Shown: piece after piece, positions 1 to 12,818 of the stretch
Position numbering within the stretch: position 1 is the first letter of the stretch
Layout: each line of letters starts with the position of its first letter
Origin: Apostichopus japonicus
Taxonomy: Eukaryota; Echinodermata; Holothuroidea; Aspidochirotida; Stichopodidae
Length of the DNA: 64,000 nucleotides
Assembly (NCBI RefSeq): GCF_037975245.1
Contig: NC_092561.1
Span: 8,308,001-8,372,000, forward strand
Direction of reading: 5' to 3'
Notes under the pieces: generated by a model
Told to the model about the DNA's origin: nothing
What the model saw: the letters and a program-made list of their open reading frames with translations, nothing else
Database searches by the model: none
Translations under genes and position numbers: made by a program

Positions 1-1682
1 TTACCAAATTTAGGTTGACATTGACAAACCTCATGCAAAAAGAAAAAAAAAGATTGACTGACAGTTTTAAAAGAATTGGTATTTTTATGTGTTTTGGTTG
101 TACAGTTTTCATAAAGCACTGATTTTTTATATGTAAGCGGATTGCGGTATAAACTGTTCTCTAATAGCAAGTAAGGAAATGAATTTTAAATTATTCTATA
201 CTATATGGTGGTATATACGTCTCGCTTTGGATGTTGAAGTTGTTATAAACTATATTATTTAGAACAAAATGGTTATGGTGGGGCCTTCGAAAAAGGAAAG
301 GAACACTTTTACGCAATTGAAATTGTTTCAAGAACTTATGAAAACCAAACCGTCGAAAAAAGGAACGTGTGTATGTATGTCAACGAATTTATAACATCAC
401 GTGCGATATATATTTCGGTAACGGTTACTGTGCGATACGTAAGCATTCGCCATTTTAGATGGAATGACTGCAGTTTAGAAAATTTCAAATAATCCATCAG
501 CTTCAGATGAATCCACAAGAAGACATCAATCACTTAAACTTGGTTTTCTTTTTCACCGAAACATTGATCTTGAATATTTCGTAAAACTGTGCGGATGAAA
601 TATTACGTATATCAATCTTTATCTACCCTACGGACATGTTTTGCCAATTTCCAATCTAAAATACATATCTTTACTTCTTCGTCGCAAATGAAAAATGAAA
701 ACGCGCGTAGATATTACTACAGTGAGCAGACGATAAGAACATTTCCCTCCTTCAGGTCATTCCATGGGGCGCCGAACGCACTCTTTAATTTTAGCATCCT
801 GGACGGAATTAAGCCTGGAATGTTTATTTCGTGTTCCTGGGATGAACGCCTATCTCACGTGACACAGGATCTGGGATAATTTATGCAAACTTATGAATAA
901 CTCCGGAATGAAATTTACGACAAATTAAGGGTTTTTTGTTTTCCTCTTCTTCTTCTTCTTCAAACTAAAACTTTTAATTATTTAATCTATAGTGTTAACC
1001 GTTCATTGGTTATTGAGCCAATATATTTGATGCAAACAACATCAACCAACAAAATAAACCCCTTCCAACACTCGCGTTTGATCGATAGGCAGTCAGCAAC
1101 TCACTGCAAGCAATGATCTGAAACGAGCATTTCGAGTCACGCTCTCTGAGTGAATGGATGCAGTCATAAAGTGTCAAATCAGGCTCTCTTACGGAGATAT
1201 AGCCTGGCCGTAATTTCCAAGGTGTACCTACTGGAGATAAATCTCTGTTTATATATGTTATAGCGACAGCCAACCTGCAAAGCCAAATGGCGTTATCGAG
1301 TGAAAAGTCAGTTGTGAGTATATAATATTCTAAGTGTATATAATGTTTATCTATAATGTAAGACGCTAGAATAGCCTGGGTAATGATATTTTTATAAGAA
1401 GCGCGCCAAACGTTTTGCGGTTTCCCAGGTTACCGTTAAGTGAGGGTACCTCTTCTCTAGGTTTATTTTACTGTTCCCTTTTCAAATTATTATTGATTGC
1501 AGTTCAAAGTTGGTCGTTTTTCAAATATGTTGATTCTGTAACTATTCAGTAACGACGGTGTAAGCGGTAGATACAATATGGGGGTGTATATGCCCGGTAA
1601 CGGGGTTAGATGGATTTAGGTAAGGTAGAAAGCTTTCGTACCTCCCATCGTAAAAATACTCTGGACTGTATATACATCTTTA

Positions 1683-1684
<2 letters not shown>

Positions 1685-1764
<80 letters not shown>

Positions 1765-1775
1765 TTATATATAGG

Positions 1776-1816
<41 letters not shown>
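1685..1816. repeat. (TA)n microsatellite
   Basis: An almost pure TA array with a few C and G interruptions and one TAGGCCTA. Confidence 0.95.
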
Positions 1817-1819
<3 letters not shown>

Positions 1820-1910
1820 CGGGAGGCCCGGGTTCGAACCCCGGCCGTGGAGGCTGGAAGTTGTTTCACTCTTCTTGATTTTCCAACTCATTTACGGTTT
1901 CAATAGTATT
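1817..1910 (+). mobile_element. SINE fragment with tRNA B box beside a (TA)n array
   Basis: CCCGGGTTCGAACCCCGG is a perfect T-arm/B-box stem. The following CTTGATTTTCCAACTCATT recurs at 23616-23640, also beside a (TA)n array, so it is an interspersed repeat rather than a tRNA gene. Confidence 0.5.
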
Positions 1911-4642
1911 TCGAATTTCTGCGAATATGATATGGTTGTCTAGCATGTAATTGTAACAGTCACCCTAAATTACTGAAAAATCGACCACAGCAAACCCTCC
2001 CTCCGATGTAGAAACGAAAGAAATATTTGTGTTCTAAGATTCCTACCCACTTTATCATAGTTTGTACTGTATCAGGGTATAGTACTAAGAACATCACAGT
2101 TCTTCATCTGTTGCATTTGGGAAAAGTTGTAGTCCAGCCTATATGATGTTTTAAGTGGAAATTATCAATTATTTTATTGATTAGCTACGTTCAGTGTAAT
2201 TAACAAAATTACAATGAGTTAATCTGTTAGTTAAGTACAAATGTATTCAATGTTTCTAGTTCGAAATATTTCCCTCCTCCCCCCCCCCCCCAACCAAAAC
2301 ACGCACACATACATACATAAACACTCAAATGGATGATTGATCTCCGAAACAGTAAAATACGACTGTTTTTTTCCTACAGCGACAGCATGACATATAGCAT
2401 CTGCTAAACCGAGTCATTTTGATTCTTTACTTTTGTATAAAGGTAATGCCAGACAACAAGAATTACAACTTTAATTAAAGAAAGGCGTACATATACTATA
2501 TGGAGAACCGTAAAGCGATATCCACCTTTGACCTAGCATATGTAGTTATACTGGATAACTGTTATGGGCTTTATTTCACAGATTGAAAATTCACTCTAAG
2601 TGATTAAACTTTCAATCTAAACAGACAGAAATGATTAAACAATATATTACATTTCAACAATTTAGTTCAATAAAGTTCAATAAAATAACGAAAATGATAT
2701 TCCGCTCACAGAATCACCAACCGCTATGCATTTGTCGTGTTATTAATGACTAAAGTATATTGTTTGCACATTTGCCCGCCCTTCCCCCCCCCCCCTTCCT
2801 CTGGTCACCTATACCAATCTAATCCATATCGTAAGGATCCACTACCATACATAAGGATGTGCCCATCGACATAATATCAGTTTCATTTATTATCTCCTTT
2901 CCAATAATTTCTTCTTTATCTCCTTCTTCTTCTTCCATATTTGGAAGCCTGCAGTGAATATTGCTTTAAGTCACTAGTGATTACTCCGCTACAGTCACAG
3001 GTTCCATAATTATTCCTATGGGTGTAATATAAGAATTACAGAAGATAACCAAAATAGAGAGAGACAGAGAGATATGTTGCTCACAGATCATCAACGTCTA
3101 TATGCGTACATAACATAATTAAAATACTACAGCCTCCTAATACGGAATTCACAATCTCTCTTTAAATGCCTCCCTTTCTCTTTCATTTCTTATTTCTCTC
3201 CTGTGGATATGATCAACACATAACAAGGTCATGCATGTCTCGCGGAATACATCCAGGGGTGCATAGAACTTCCATTAACAAACAGCACATATCTGGTAAT
3301 GAATTTTCAGCTCCCGGAATAATCATTCCAGGAATGAAGCCAAAAAAAAAGAGAGGGAAATTAAAGGCAAATGATAATTAAAAAGTTAGGGACCTCTCAG
3401 CTACTTGAAAGAAAATCAAGCAACTACATCTTGTATGACTTTTTTTTTTTTTTTGTCTAATTGGAAAACGCTGCAGCGATAAATTGAAAACCACTTGGTG
3501 GCCTCTGCAATGTGTTAAGCCATTTTAAGAATTTCCTCTCCTTGTTCTTGCACAATTAATGTACTAGGCTGTTATCTAATCTTCTTTTGAAAATTAATCT
3601 GTTTCTGACTTCGTCGAGGCTTTATCTGTGACGTTATTAAACCGGTAAAAAATGGCAGTAGATGTTGATAGATTCACATGTATAGTCAACCATAACGACA
3701 ATTACCAAATATGGCATTTTATTTCGTTTTTAATTTTCTACATCAATTTTAAAAAACTGCATTTATTCTTGGATTATTGTTATTTCTCTTTAGTTTTTGA
3801 CGCAAAACGGATGAAATAATGCAGTCACAACTTGACGTTGATTTATGACGAATAAAATATCGCTAAAAGGGTTGTAATTAAATACAGAAATAATAACGAA
3901 GGTAGATTTTCTTCAGTACTTAATGCTGCGGATTCCAATCCCCACCCCCCCCCCCCCCACCCCACCCATCTTTACATCAGACTCTGTCTTATCTATATTT
4001 CTTTAGATCCTAACAAGCTTATTCATGCAGGAGTTTGTTTTTTGTTTATAATGGGAAATATAAACAATTTAAAGTGATTAAAGATGAATTTTCATTTTTT
4101 ATAGTTAGTCTTAATTATCTTGTGTTTTTGAAGGCATAACTTTCTGGTGATAAAGTAGTTCTTTAAAATAGGGGAAATAATCATAAAGCTATAGACTATC
4201 CATTACGTACGTTTAAGATGCATGATTCAATAGGCCAACGAATTGGATGTGTTTTTTTTTTTTTTTGCACAAAGTTTAAAGAAATATAGAAATAAACCAG
4301 TGAGATAGGAAAAGACAAATGATATTTGAAAAATGCCAGTCTTCCATCCATTGCAAATTTGCGTAACGATATCAATACATCTGACGTCACAAACAAGTGA
4401 TGCAGGTGTCAAAAGGTCAGGTATCCTATCAAAAATAAAACCAAAAATGCAAACCTGTTATGTAATGTTCTGTAAAATTTTAAATTTATTCTCAACTTTG
4501 CATTTAGTCTGTTTCAAGACAACTTGCTTTTTAGTATAAATTAAGCCAGTAATTTCAACAACAACAAAAAACAAACACAAAAGCTTTCTTCGACTGAATT
4601 TTACACTATGAAATTAAACAACTTTTTGAGGGTCAAATTATA

Positions 4643-4750
4643 ACATACAAATAATGTGTTACATACAAAAAATGTGTTACATACAAACAATGTGTTGCAT
4701 ACAAATAACGTGTTGCATACAAATAATGTTTAACATACAAATAATGTATT
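4643..4750. repeat. 18-bp minisatellite, 6 copies
   Basis: The unit is ACATACAAATAATGTGTT with one to three changes per copy. It is in non-coding DNA upstream of the SYT12-like exons. Confidence 0.85.
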
Positions 4751-6703
4751 ACATGTAATCCGTTTTACGGGTGTGTAACATACCATCAGTAAAAGTCAAC
4801 TGTTTCCGTTTCTCTATTACCTTTATTCATTCTAATGAATAAATTATCATTAAATGATACACATACACGATGGCGTCCCTACGAGGGGATTCCTCCCCCC
4901 CCCCCTCACTCACTCACTCACACCTCATCTCCTTCCTATCAAAGCCTATGCTTGGAATTTGAATGAGAAACACTTTGTTATATCCTCATCACAACATGCT
5001 CTCCCTATAAACATCTAATTGTTCTTCGTACTCGCCTGCATGATTACCACGAAACGAAATCTGTCCCTCTTTATGAACCCCCTCTCCCCATTCCACCATC
5101 CCCCCCCCCCCCCGCTCTTCCACCCTACAACATCCCTGCACCCATCACGCACCCATGTCGCTTTCTATAGTGAACCATTTTCGATAATACCATATTTCAT
5201 ACAGTATACCTGTTACGCTATAAGACATCTTCCATTTGTCACATGGAAAAACTCTATTCAGTAAAACCTATGAAACAAGGTCGGCCCACAGAGTAATCTA
5301 CTTGACTATCAGACGGCCTCTTTTCAAAGTGAGTTTTCATGTTCAGTTTGTGGGGTACAATAACACTTATCTCCTGGTAGGCCTAGTAAGTGTGTTGTTC
5401 AGGTAATACGTGACAACCGTCTGTCTCTATGCAAGTTTGTCGTTGTCCTGAAGTGATGAAGGAATCGGATGCGCGTGAAAAGGGTTGGGGGGGGGGGGGG
5501 GGTATTGTGAACATGACACCGAGAAATGAATTAGACGGCGTTAGGAAGCGTAAACGGGAGAGAACCTCGCAAACTACGTCCGTATATAAATATATATATA
5601 TATAAAATATATATAATATAATAGGTTGAATAAAAATGGCGAAACATTCTCCTCTTTTCCAATCCCTCTTTCTCTCACCACAATGACAAAAAGAAAATAG
5701 AACTGAATTATTTACTTACGTTGAATGAAATTAAAAATTCTCATCAAAATATTTAAACATTTTTCGCGGTCCATCAAATTTATGTACAATGCCTTAGCCA
5801 GGTATGAACATACACTTCGTAAATGTGTGCCCGATGATTTGTCTATATATTGTCAAAAAAGCAAAAAAAAAATGTAAACCTACATCGGTAATATACCTTT
5901 TTTCGCTTTCACTTTTACTGAAAATAAAACGAACTTCCTCAGATACACAGTGTATGTAAACATCATACATGCATATGGACCCATATACATTGCTTGCTTA
6001 AATGTTGTAGCGTGCTACACTAATGCGACTTCTAAGCAAGACGATATGTTTTTGCGCATGCGTATCTTCTCACAAGGAAGACGTCAGGTGGTAAACAAGA
6101 AACAGCTGGTTTCAATCACACATCCATCCTCTTCTCTCTCTTGATAGGAGTATAATTAACAGTGAAGCAACTCCAGCCATCTTCATCACCGTCATCATCA
6201 TCATCATAGCTTCTATGATAGAGATAAATATCTCAAGAAACGCTTGCTTTAGTTGACAGGTATCAGAGCTTAAAAGCCGCGTGAGGGGGCCCGCCATTAT
6301 GTCAATGTGTGGGAGCAACCAAGTTGAGGTGTGAAACGTTTAATTTCCCTTTGATATGCTTTTCATTTTCGGCCAAGATGAGATGTAAACAGTTTTAGGT
6401 CACGTTAAAAACAACATGTGTTAGATTACTTACTACAGGACAGAAACATTGTCCAAAAATAAGAGGATTCGAACATCTGTGAATCTGTGATGTCATATTT
6501 AGACTTGCTGAAGTCTTCATTTTTGTGTGTGAAGAAACATTCAACATGCGGTATCTGTAAGGTGGAAAAATGTTTCTCTTACTTAGCTTGAGTTGTTCAT
6601 AACAGGAACAATAGATACCGTATATCATGTGGCTATATGTGTGGCTGGGTTATCGTCTCGTTTAATTATAAATCGACTTGAGTAAGCTTAAGAACGCATG
6701 CAC

Positions 6704-6737
6704 ATATATCAGAGTGCGTATACGCACTCTGATATAT
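6704..6737. repeat. Perfect 34-bp palindrome
   Basis: Arms of 17 bases, ATATATCAGAGTGCGTA and its exact complement, meet without a spacer. Confidence 0.92.
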
Positions 6738-8316
6738 ATAACACGTTGTGCGAATGAAATGCAACCAACTTCGTCAAGAGAAGAAAATATCAAGGAAGAG
6801 AGACGACACTGTCTCCAAAAGCGCAAACAAGTTTATGTTGACCCTCGTAGGTTTGACTATCGTAAATGATAAGGGAAGGTTGAAAACAAATGCTGGGTTA
6901 GGCTTAATTCTAAAGCTGAAATCCGAAGCATATACACACACGCGGTCTCTATCAATTCTGATGCGCTATAACTTGACGTCATCGGAAAAGCAATTATCAG
7001 CCGATTATGTTAATGTACCCTGTTTTTGCATCCATTGCTCTAATTCCATTGGTGTGCTATACCTGATATGTAGTATAGTTATGGCTTACCGGCTCGGTTT
7101 AATTGGATTCTGAAACTTTGCCAAAAACCAGATTTATTTTTTTTCTTGCGCTGTTTGGCCAAGAAGCTGCAAATTGAGAAATAACAACTCACTAAAGTTC
7201 AAGTTATAATGTGTTTCGGCTGCAGGGCTATAAGTTAATGTCATGTGGTAGCTGTCCTTTCTTAATTAGAATTGTGATTCTGCGCGTAAGGCATAAGGCC
7301 TAACATATCTGTCTAGGATCGTATAACATTTGTCTTGCTGCTACGGTGGCTTAGGAAGGACATCATAAAAACATAATTTAATACGAAAAGTAGTCTATAA
7401 ATCGAGAAATTTCGCTAATCAATCTCAACATTTTAGGCTCAACTTTTACGCTATAGAAATTTTAAAATTCAATTTAAAACTCGAAGTGTTTACTGCCCCA
7501 GCCCCTGAAGTCTTCGTTTAGCTATAACTACGAAATTGAGAATACATTTTTGTTTGTTCCGGGTTCCCCTGGCTCCTAATTGACACAGGGCGGTACCAAC
7601 CCCCACCCCAACTCCATACCGTCTTGTCAGGCCCACGTGGAGGCCATATAGTCACAATCCTGCGATTTACAGCAAGATTCACTCCCACAAAACCGTTTAT
7701 TAAAAGTTACAAAACCCCTTATACAGGCATCAATTTTACATTAAGGAAGATTACATAGCAATATATCCATATTAATCAAACTATAATTTGATTTTAATTT
7801 CAAATTGATAATCTAGGTTTTTCTATACTATTAATGATAACCCAAAAAAGTGCAAACGTAAAATGAGACACCAAATAGTAAACTATCTTTTCACGCACTT
7901 TTTTTATCGAATAAGATTTGAAGATGTGGGGAAAAAATGAGAGCAAAAGACACGAAGCAAATAAAATGTATTCTCCATCTTAAAGTGATAGTAAGTTGGT
8001 TATAATAAGACTATAGGCTGACTAGGAACACATGATGAACAGCTAAATAAATTATAATATATCACTTAAATATGACTGACCATGCATTCATTGTGATGTT
8101 TAACTTCAAGTCTATATGTAATTGAATAAAAACGAGATTGTTGATTGGGTGTAAATTACAAACAGTTTTTGAAAAAGGAAAAAAATTGTTGATTAAAATA
8201 TGGGAGTCGAACAAGTGATCTCGTGTATACAGGCTCTTTTCAAATTGCCTTATAATCAAACTGACAAAAGAGAAACCCTGCAGCCCTAAGTTAGTGACGA
8301 TCCTTGTATTCAAGAT

Positions 8317-8872
8317 CAAAGGCGTAGGAGGCGGGGGCTGGGGTTGGGGGATGCAGTCCCCCCCAACCATAGTTTTTAGTGAAAATTCGGGCAATATGCT
8401 GAGAATTTTTTCGGGCACCTACTGAAAGAATAATAATTTGCAGTGTGTTTTTCCAATTTTGGAGTGAAAATTCGGCAATATGCTGAGAATTTTTCGGGCA
8501 CCTACTGAAAGAATAATAATTCGCAATGTGTTGTACCAATTTTTTGGTGAAAATTCGGACAATATGCTGAGAATTTTCGGGCACCTACTGAAAGAATAAT
8601 AATTTGCAGTGTGTTTTTCAATGGTTAAACTTATATTATTATTACCATTATTTTTGTAACGACTTCCCCAATAATTATAACCAATATGGAAGGGTAATAA
8701 CACGTAGAATGATTGTATGTTATTGGCATGCGATGTAATAACCGATGAATGCCTATATAATATGCACATTAACATGTTGAACGCGCGCGGGGCGCGCGGA
8801 AAATTTTGGTTATAATTTTCGGGCAAGTCGTTACAATCCCCCCCCCAATCAAATTAGGCTCCTACGCCTATG
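8317..8872. mobile_element. hAT-like MITE with internal triplication
   Basis: The ends CAAAGGCGTAGGAG and CTCCTACGCCTATG are inverted repeats, flanked by perfect 8-bp duplications TTCAAGAT at 8309-8316 and 8873-8880. A unit of about 90 bp containing GGGCACCTACTGAAAGAA is present three times in its left half. Confidence 0.8.
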
Positions 8873-11079
8873 TTCAAGATGAGGAAGGGAGAGGTGTGGG
8901 GGGGGGGTTGTCAGTCAGATGCTTCATTACTTTGCCACCGTGTGAACAGAAACAACATTTCTAGCTAGACTTTTTGCAGCCCTGAAAGCATCGAGGAAAG
9001 CCAGGATTCGATGAGGGATTCGACTTTTTAAATATAATATTTGTATTCGGAAATCAAAAGAGTGATCGGGAATCATAAAGCATTAATCAAAATAGGTTTA
9101 ACTAAGACTTGTTCGATATAAGCTTTTGAAGGTACTGTTTTTATGAATTTAGTTTTTGAAGTAAGCATTAGTTCTATATCACGTCATCAATAAATTACTT
9201 CGGATTTTGTGTTAACCCTAACCAATGACCGGTGTGACAGTGTATAATGCCCCTGTTTATTTTATCCCGGGATAATCTAAACTAACGTAAAACTCCCACA
9301 GCATGATAAGCGAATAGAGAAATGTCACCAGTGGAAGTTTCTCCCTAAAAGTGTTAATACTTAAAGGTGTCATAATATATTGTACCTTACCGGTGATCTG
9401 CGACCTAAAAATTCACATAGTGGAGTGTGCGTAATCAACGTTTTAGCAGTATCAGTAAATTCTTGAGGAATTTGTTTATTGTACTGTAACAAACTGATAA
9501 ACAATACAGTGAGCAATGAATCAGCCATAGTATACATTAGAGTTGAATAAGAGGGGCTATTCTACCCTGGTTAATGATCTCCCAGCATGGGGATGTTTTA
9601 CACTAGTTTACAACATCTCCCGGGAAAAATTATCAGGGGATATTCTACACTGTCACACCGGCTTAAAAACGTTTACCCATCGTGACACGTTGCTTGTAAC
9701 GCATGCGCAGTTAAGAAGGTTTAGATGATCATTCATATTGCGTAATCACGACAGACTTGAATATAAAAAAAGGAGAAGAAAGGTTTTTAACATTGGATAT
9801 GAAGTAATGAACTTTTATATTAAGTAATGTAAAAAAAAACGACCAGTTTCCTTTAGTGACTTTTTCCTTTCTTTCTGTGCTCCCTAAATCACTATAATAT
9901 GCTACTTTAACTCATGGTAAGCCATAAGTGCAACCATTTGCACTATGTAGGTTAAGTATCCTTACGGTCTGAAATCTAATGAATCTGGGATTTCAATTTC
10001 CCCCGGAGACCATGAACTCCTCGACTTTCACTCATTGACATCTCTCAACGTAATCATTGCCCGCAGACTCAGTCAACTGTGTTAATAAATGCAGAGCTAT
10101 TGGGCGTAATTTAATTTTGGTCATCAATTTCACGGCGGATCCATTCTCGTTTAGAAGGAAGATATACTTGAAATATTGGTCGATTTTATTGGCGAAGTCA
10201 ACACAAGTATACCGTCACGGCACGCTTAACTTAAGAAACTCTCTTGAGTCATATAGGCCAATGTCCATATAGCTATAGTGCTTTGCGTGTAGGCGCATAT
10301 TTACATCCACGGGCCAAAAAAAAAATCTTACACTTGAAGAGGGCAGTCTTCTTGTAGGAGGGCGCTATAATAGAAGAATTAAGATGGTTGTTCAAAGTGA
10401 ATGAATTATTAACAATTCCATATAGGCGTCGGAGAGGAGGCCAGGTAATCTATCTTGAGACGATTTTGGTGTACTTGACTTTCTCTAATATAACTTGAGT
10501 TTTCTCATATAAACCTCATTTTGAAAATAGGGGGCGCCCCATCTTCTATTATATGATACTTATTTCTACGGGTGTTTCTGTAATGTATATACACAATTAG
10601 GGGCCTTTTCGGTATTTTCTTTTATACTCATGTCAACCCTTAAGTGTATTTTTCCCATAATTTATATTCACTTGATATTTTCCGCGCCTTAAACTGAAGT
10701 GGCACAGAAGTCGATGCGAATGTTAAGTTGTATGATTTCTTTCTGAACACAAATGTAGAGATCACCTACTATAATGAAGCTAATGGAAATAACCACTTGA
10801 TGACGGAAAACATTTCCGTCCAAAGTTTTATATTTTATTTCTTTATTTCCTTTTTTTTCTTTTTTAGGAGAATGGGCTACAGCTCAGAACATATGTGAGG
10901 ATATGTTATATCTGTTGATAGTTTTATTTCACATATACTTAAAGAACTTAACTAGATAACAACGTTTGTCGTGACACCAATACAAAAACCTAATAATATT
11001 TAATAAGAACCAAATTTTAATATCATCCTAACTCAACATGCATGTGCAGAGCTGTATATATATGGTTAACATCCCCTCC

Positions 11080-11430
11080 CAATAGGCGTATGAGACGGGG
11101 GCCGGGGGCTGCAGCCCCCAACCACATATTTTTGTGAAATTCCGGGCAATATGCTAAGAATTTTTGGGGCACCTACTGAAAGAAACGTAAATTGTAATGT
11201 GTTTTTCAATGGTTAAACTTATATGATTATAATCATTATTATTGTAACGAATTGCCCAAAAAATGATAACTAAAATGGAAGGGAAATAACATGGCATATG
11301 AGTGTATGTAATTGGCATGCGATGCATGCCCATATGATATGTACATTAACATGTTGAAATTTTGGTTATATTTTTCGGGCAAGTCGTTACAGCCCCCCCC
11401 CCCAAATAAAATCCTCCTCCTACGCCTATG
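11080..11430. mobile_element. Second copy of the 8317 MITE family
   Basis: It shares the ends (AATAGGCGTATGAG and CTCCTACGCCTATG) and the internal blocks GGGCACCTACTGAAAGAA and TTCGGGCAAGTCGTTACA. It has a single copy of the unit that is triplicated in the other element. The flanks are C-rich, so the target duplication is unclear. Confidence 0.75.
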
Positions 11431-12355
11431 CCCCCCCCCCCCCGAACCCACAGAAAATAGCTTGTAATATATTGATTTACTTAGGGAGATACCGTATTTA
11501 AGAGTTTCTTTATTTATTAGAGTGACGACTTGAGCTAAATATCAAACATCACCAAAGGGTCAGTGTAGGATAATTTTAATCGTTTTCCTACGATTACCTT
11601 GTTTTGCATTTTAATGGAGATGATATTTACTGATATTTGCAAATGTTCTACCTGAAATATTGGCGTTTCTAACAAGACTTCATAATAGCATTGATGGCAG
11701 TAACAAAACAGCTTAGTTTCACCGCAAATATTGGGGGGGGGGGGGGGTTAGTAAGTCATTTCACTCCCTGATTTGGCTAACTCTCTGACATACCCTTTCA
11801 ACAACCAGGATGCCAGCAAAACTGAATAAGCCCTTTCTTACTATTTAGGTCAAGTTGCTTATCATCATTTTTCGTTCTACGCATAAACGATACAAATGAT
11901 GCTGCTCCTTTAAAGTTTAAATTTGTGTACATTTTGTCTCCGGTTTTGCAAAAACGTGTTGCAAACACGACTGACCCATCTGCGTTAATTGAATTCTTAA
12001 GTAATGCAAGTCGTAAGGAACAGAAAACTAATTTGTATCTGTCCAAAAGAATGACGATAAGTTTTGTTCCTGATTGAGATCAATTCTCATTTCAATCTTT
12101 GACAACACAATAAATGTACTTACGAACCCATGATAAGGAGGGCAATTCTTTTCTTTGCACTTATTTTTTCTTTTTTTTCGCTCGGCAATTGGCCTAACGA
12201 AAATCGAATGTCTTGTTTGCTTCCAAAACACATATCTTGGAGGTATACTTAGCCATTCTCTTCCTCAAGAGTATAAAATCGATTTCCATGACGAGATTCA
12301 CCGAGATTGACGGTTATATAGCTGATCATTGTACACGGATCACCCAGAAGTGGGG

Positions 12356-12356
<1 letters not shown>

Positions 12357-12405
<49 letters not shown>
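12357..12405. repeat. (TA)n microsatellite
   Basis: A pure TA dinucleotide array. Confidence 0.95.
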
Positions 12406-12475
12406 CAAGGAAGGATCAGGACTGCAAGAAGAGTGCTCTATGCTATAAAAGCAGAGCCTAAACATATAAGTAAAC

Positions 12476-12516
12476 ATATAAGTAAATGCCTTGGTAAGTA
12501 CTTACCAAGGCATTTA

Positions 12517-12523
<7 letters not shown>
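12476..12523. repeat. Perfect 48-bp palindrome beside a (TA)n array
   Basis: The two 24-base arms meet with no spacer at GGTAAGT/ACTTACC. A partial direct copy of the left end (ACATATAAGTAA) lies just upstream and a long (TA)n array follows. Confidence 0.92.
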
Positions 12524-12607
<84 letters not shown>

Positions 12608-12703
12608 ATATATTGATATATATTGATATATATATTGATATATATATATATATATATATGAATGTATGTATGTGTATGTATATATATATATATTGATATA
12701 TTG

Positions 12704-12739
<36 letters not shown>

Positions 12740-12768
12740 ACATATATATATATATACATATACATATA

Positions 12769-12815
<47 letters not shown>
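12521..12815. repeat. (TA)n microsatellite with interruptions
   Basis: A TA array with TTGATA, GTATGT and ACATA interruptions; it directly abuts the 48-bp palindrome. Confidence 0.95.

Positions 12816-12818
<3 letters not shown>

Noticed and set aside
1830-1850. Possible tRNA gene at a perfect TTCGAA T-arm
   Set aside because: Only the T-arm/B-box region is tRNA-like; the rest is interspersed repeat and no full cloverleaf can be drawn.
8062-8826. Overlapping minus-strand open frames with a repeated NSQHIARIFTKN-like peptide
   Set aside because: The repetition comes from the triplicated unit inside a non-coding MITE.
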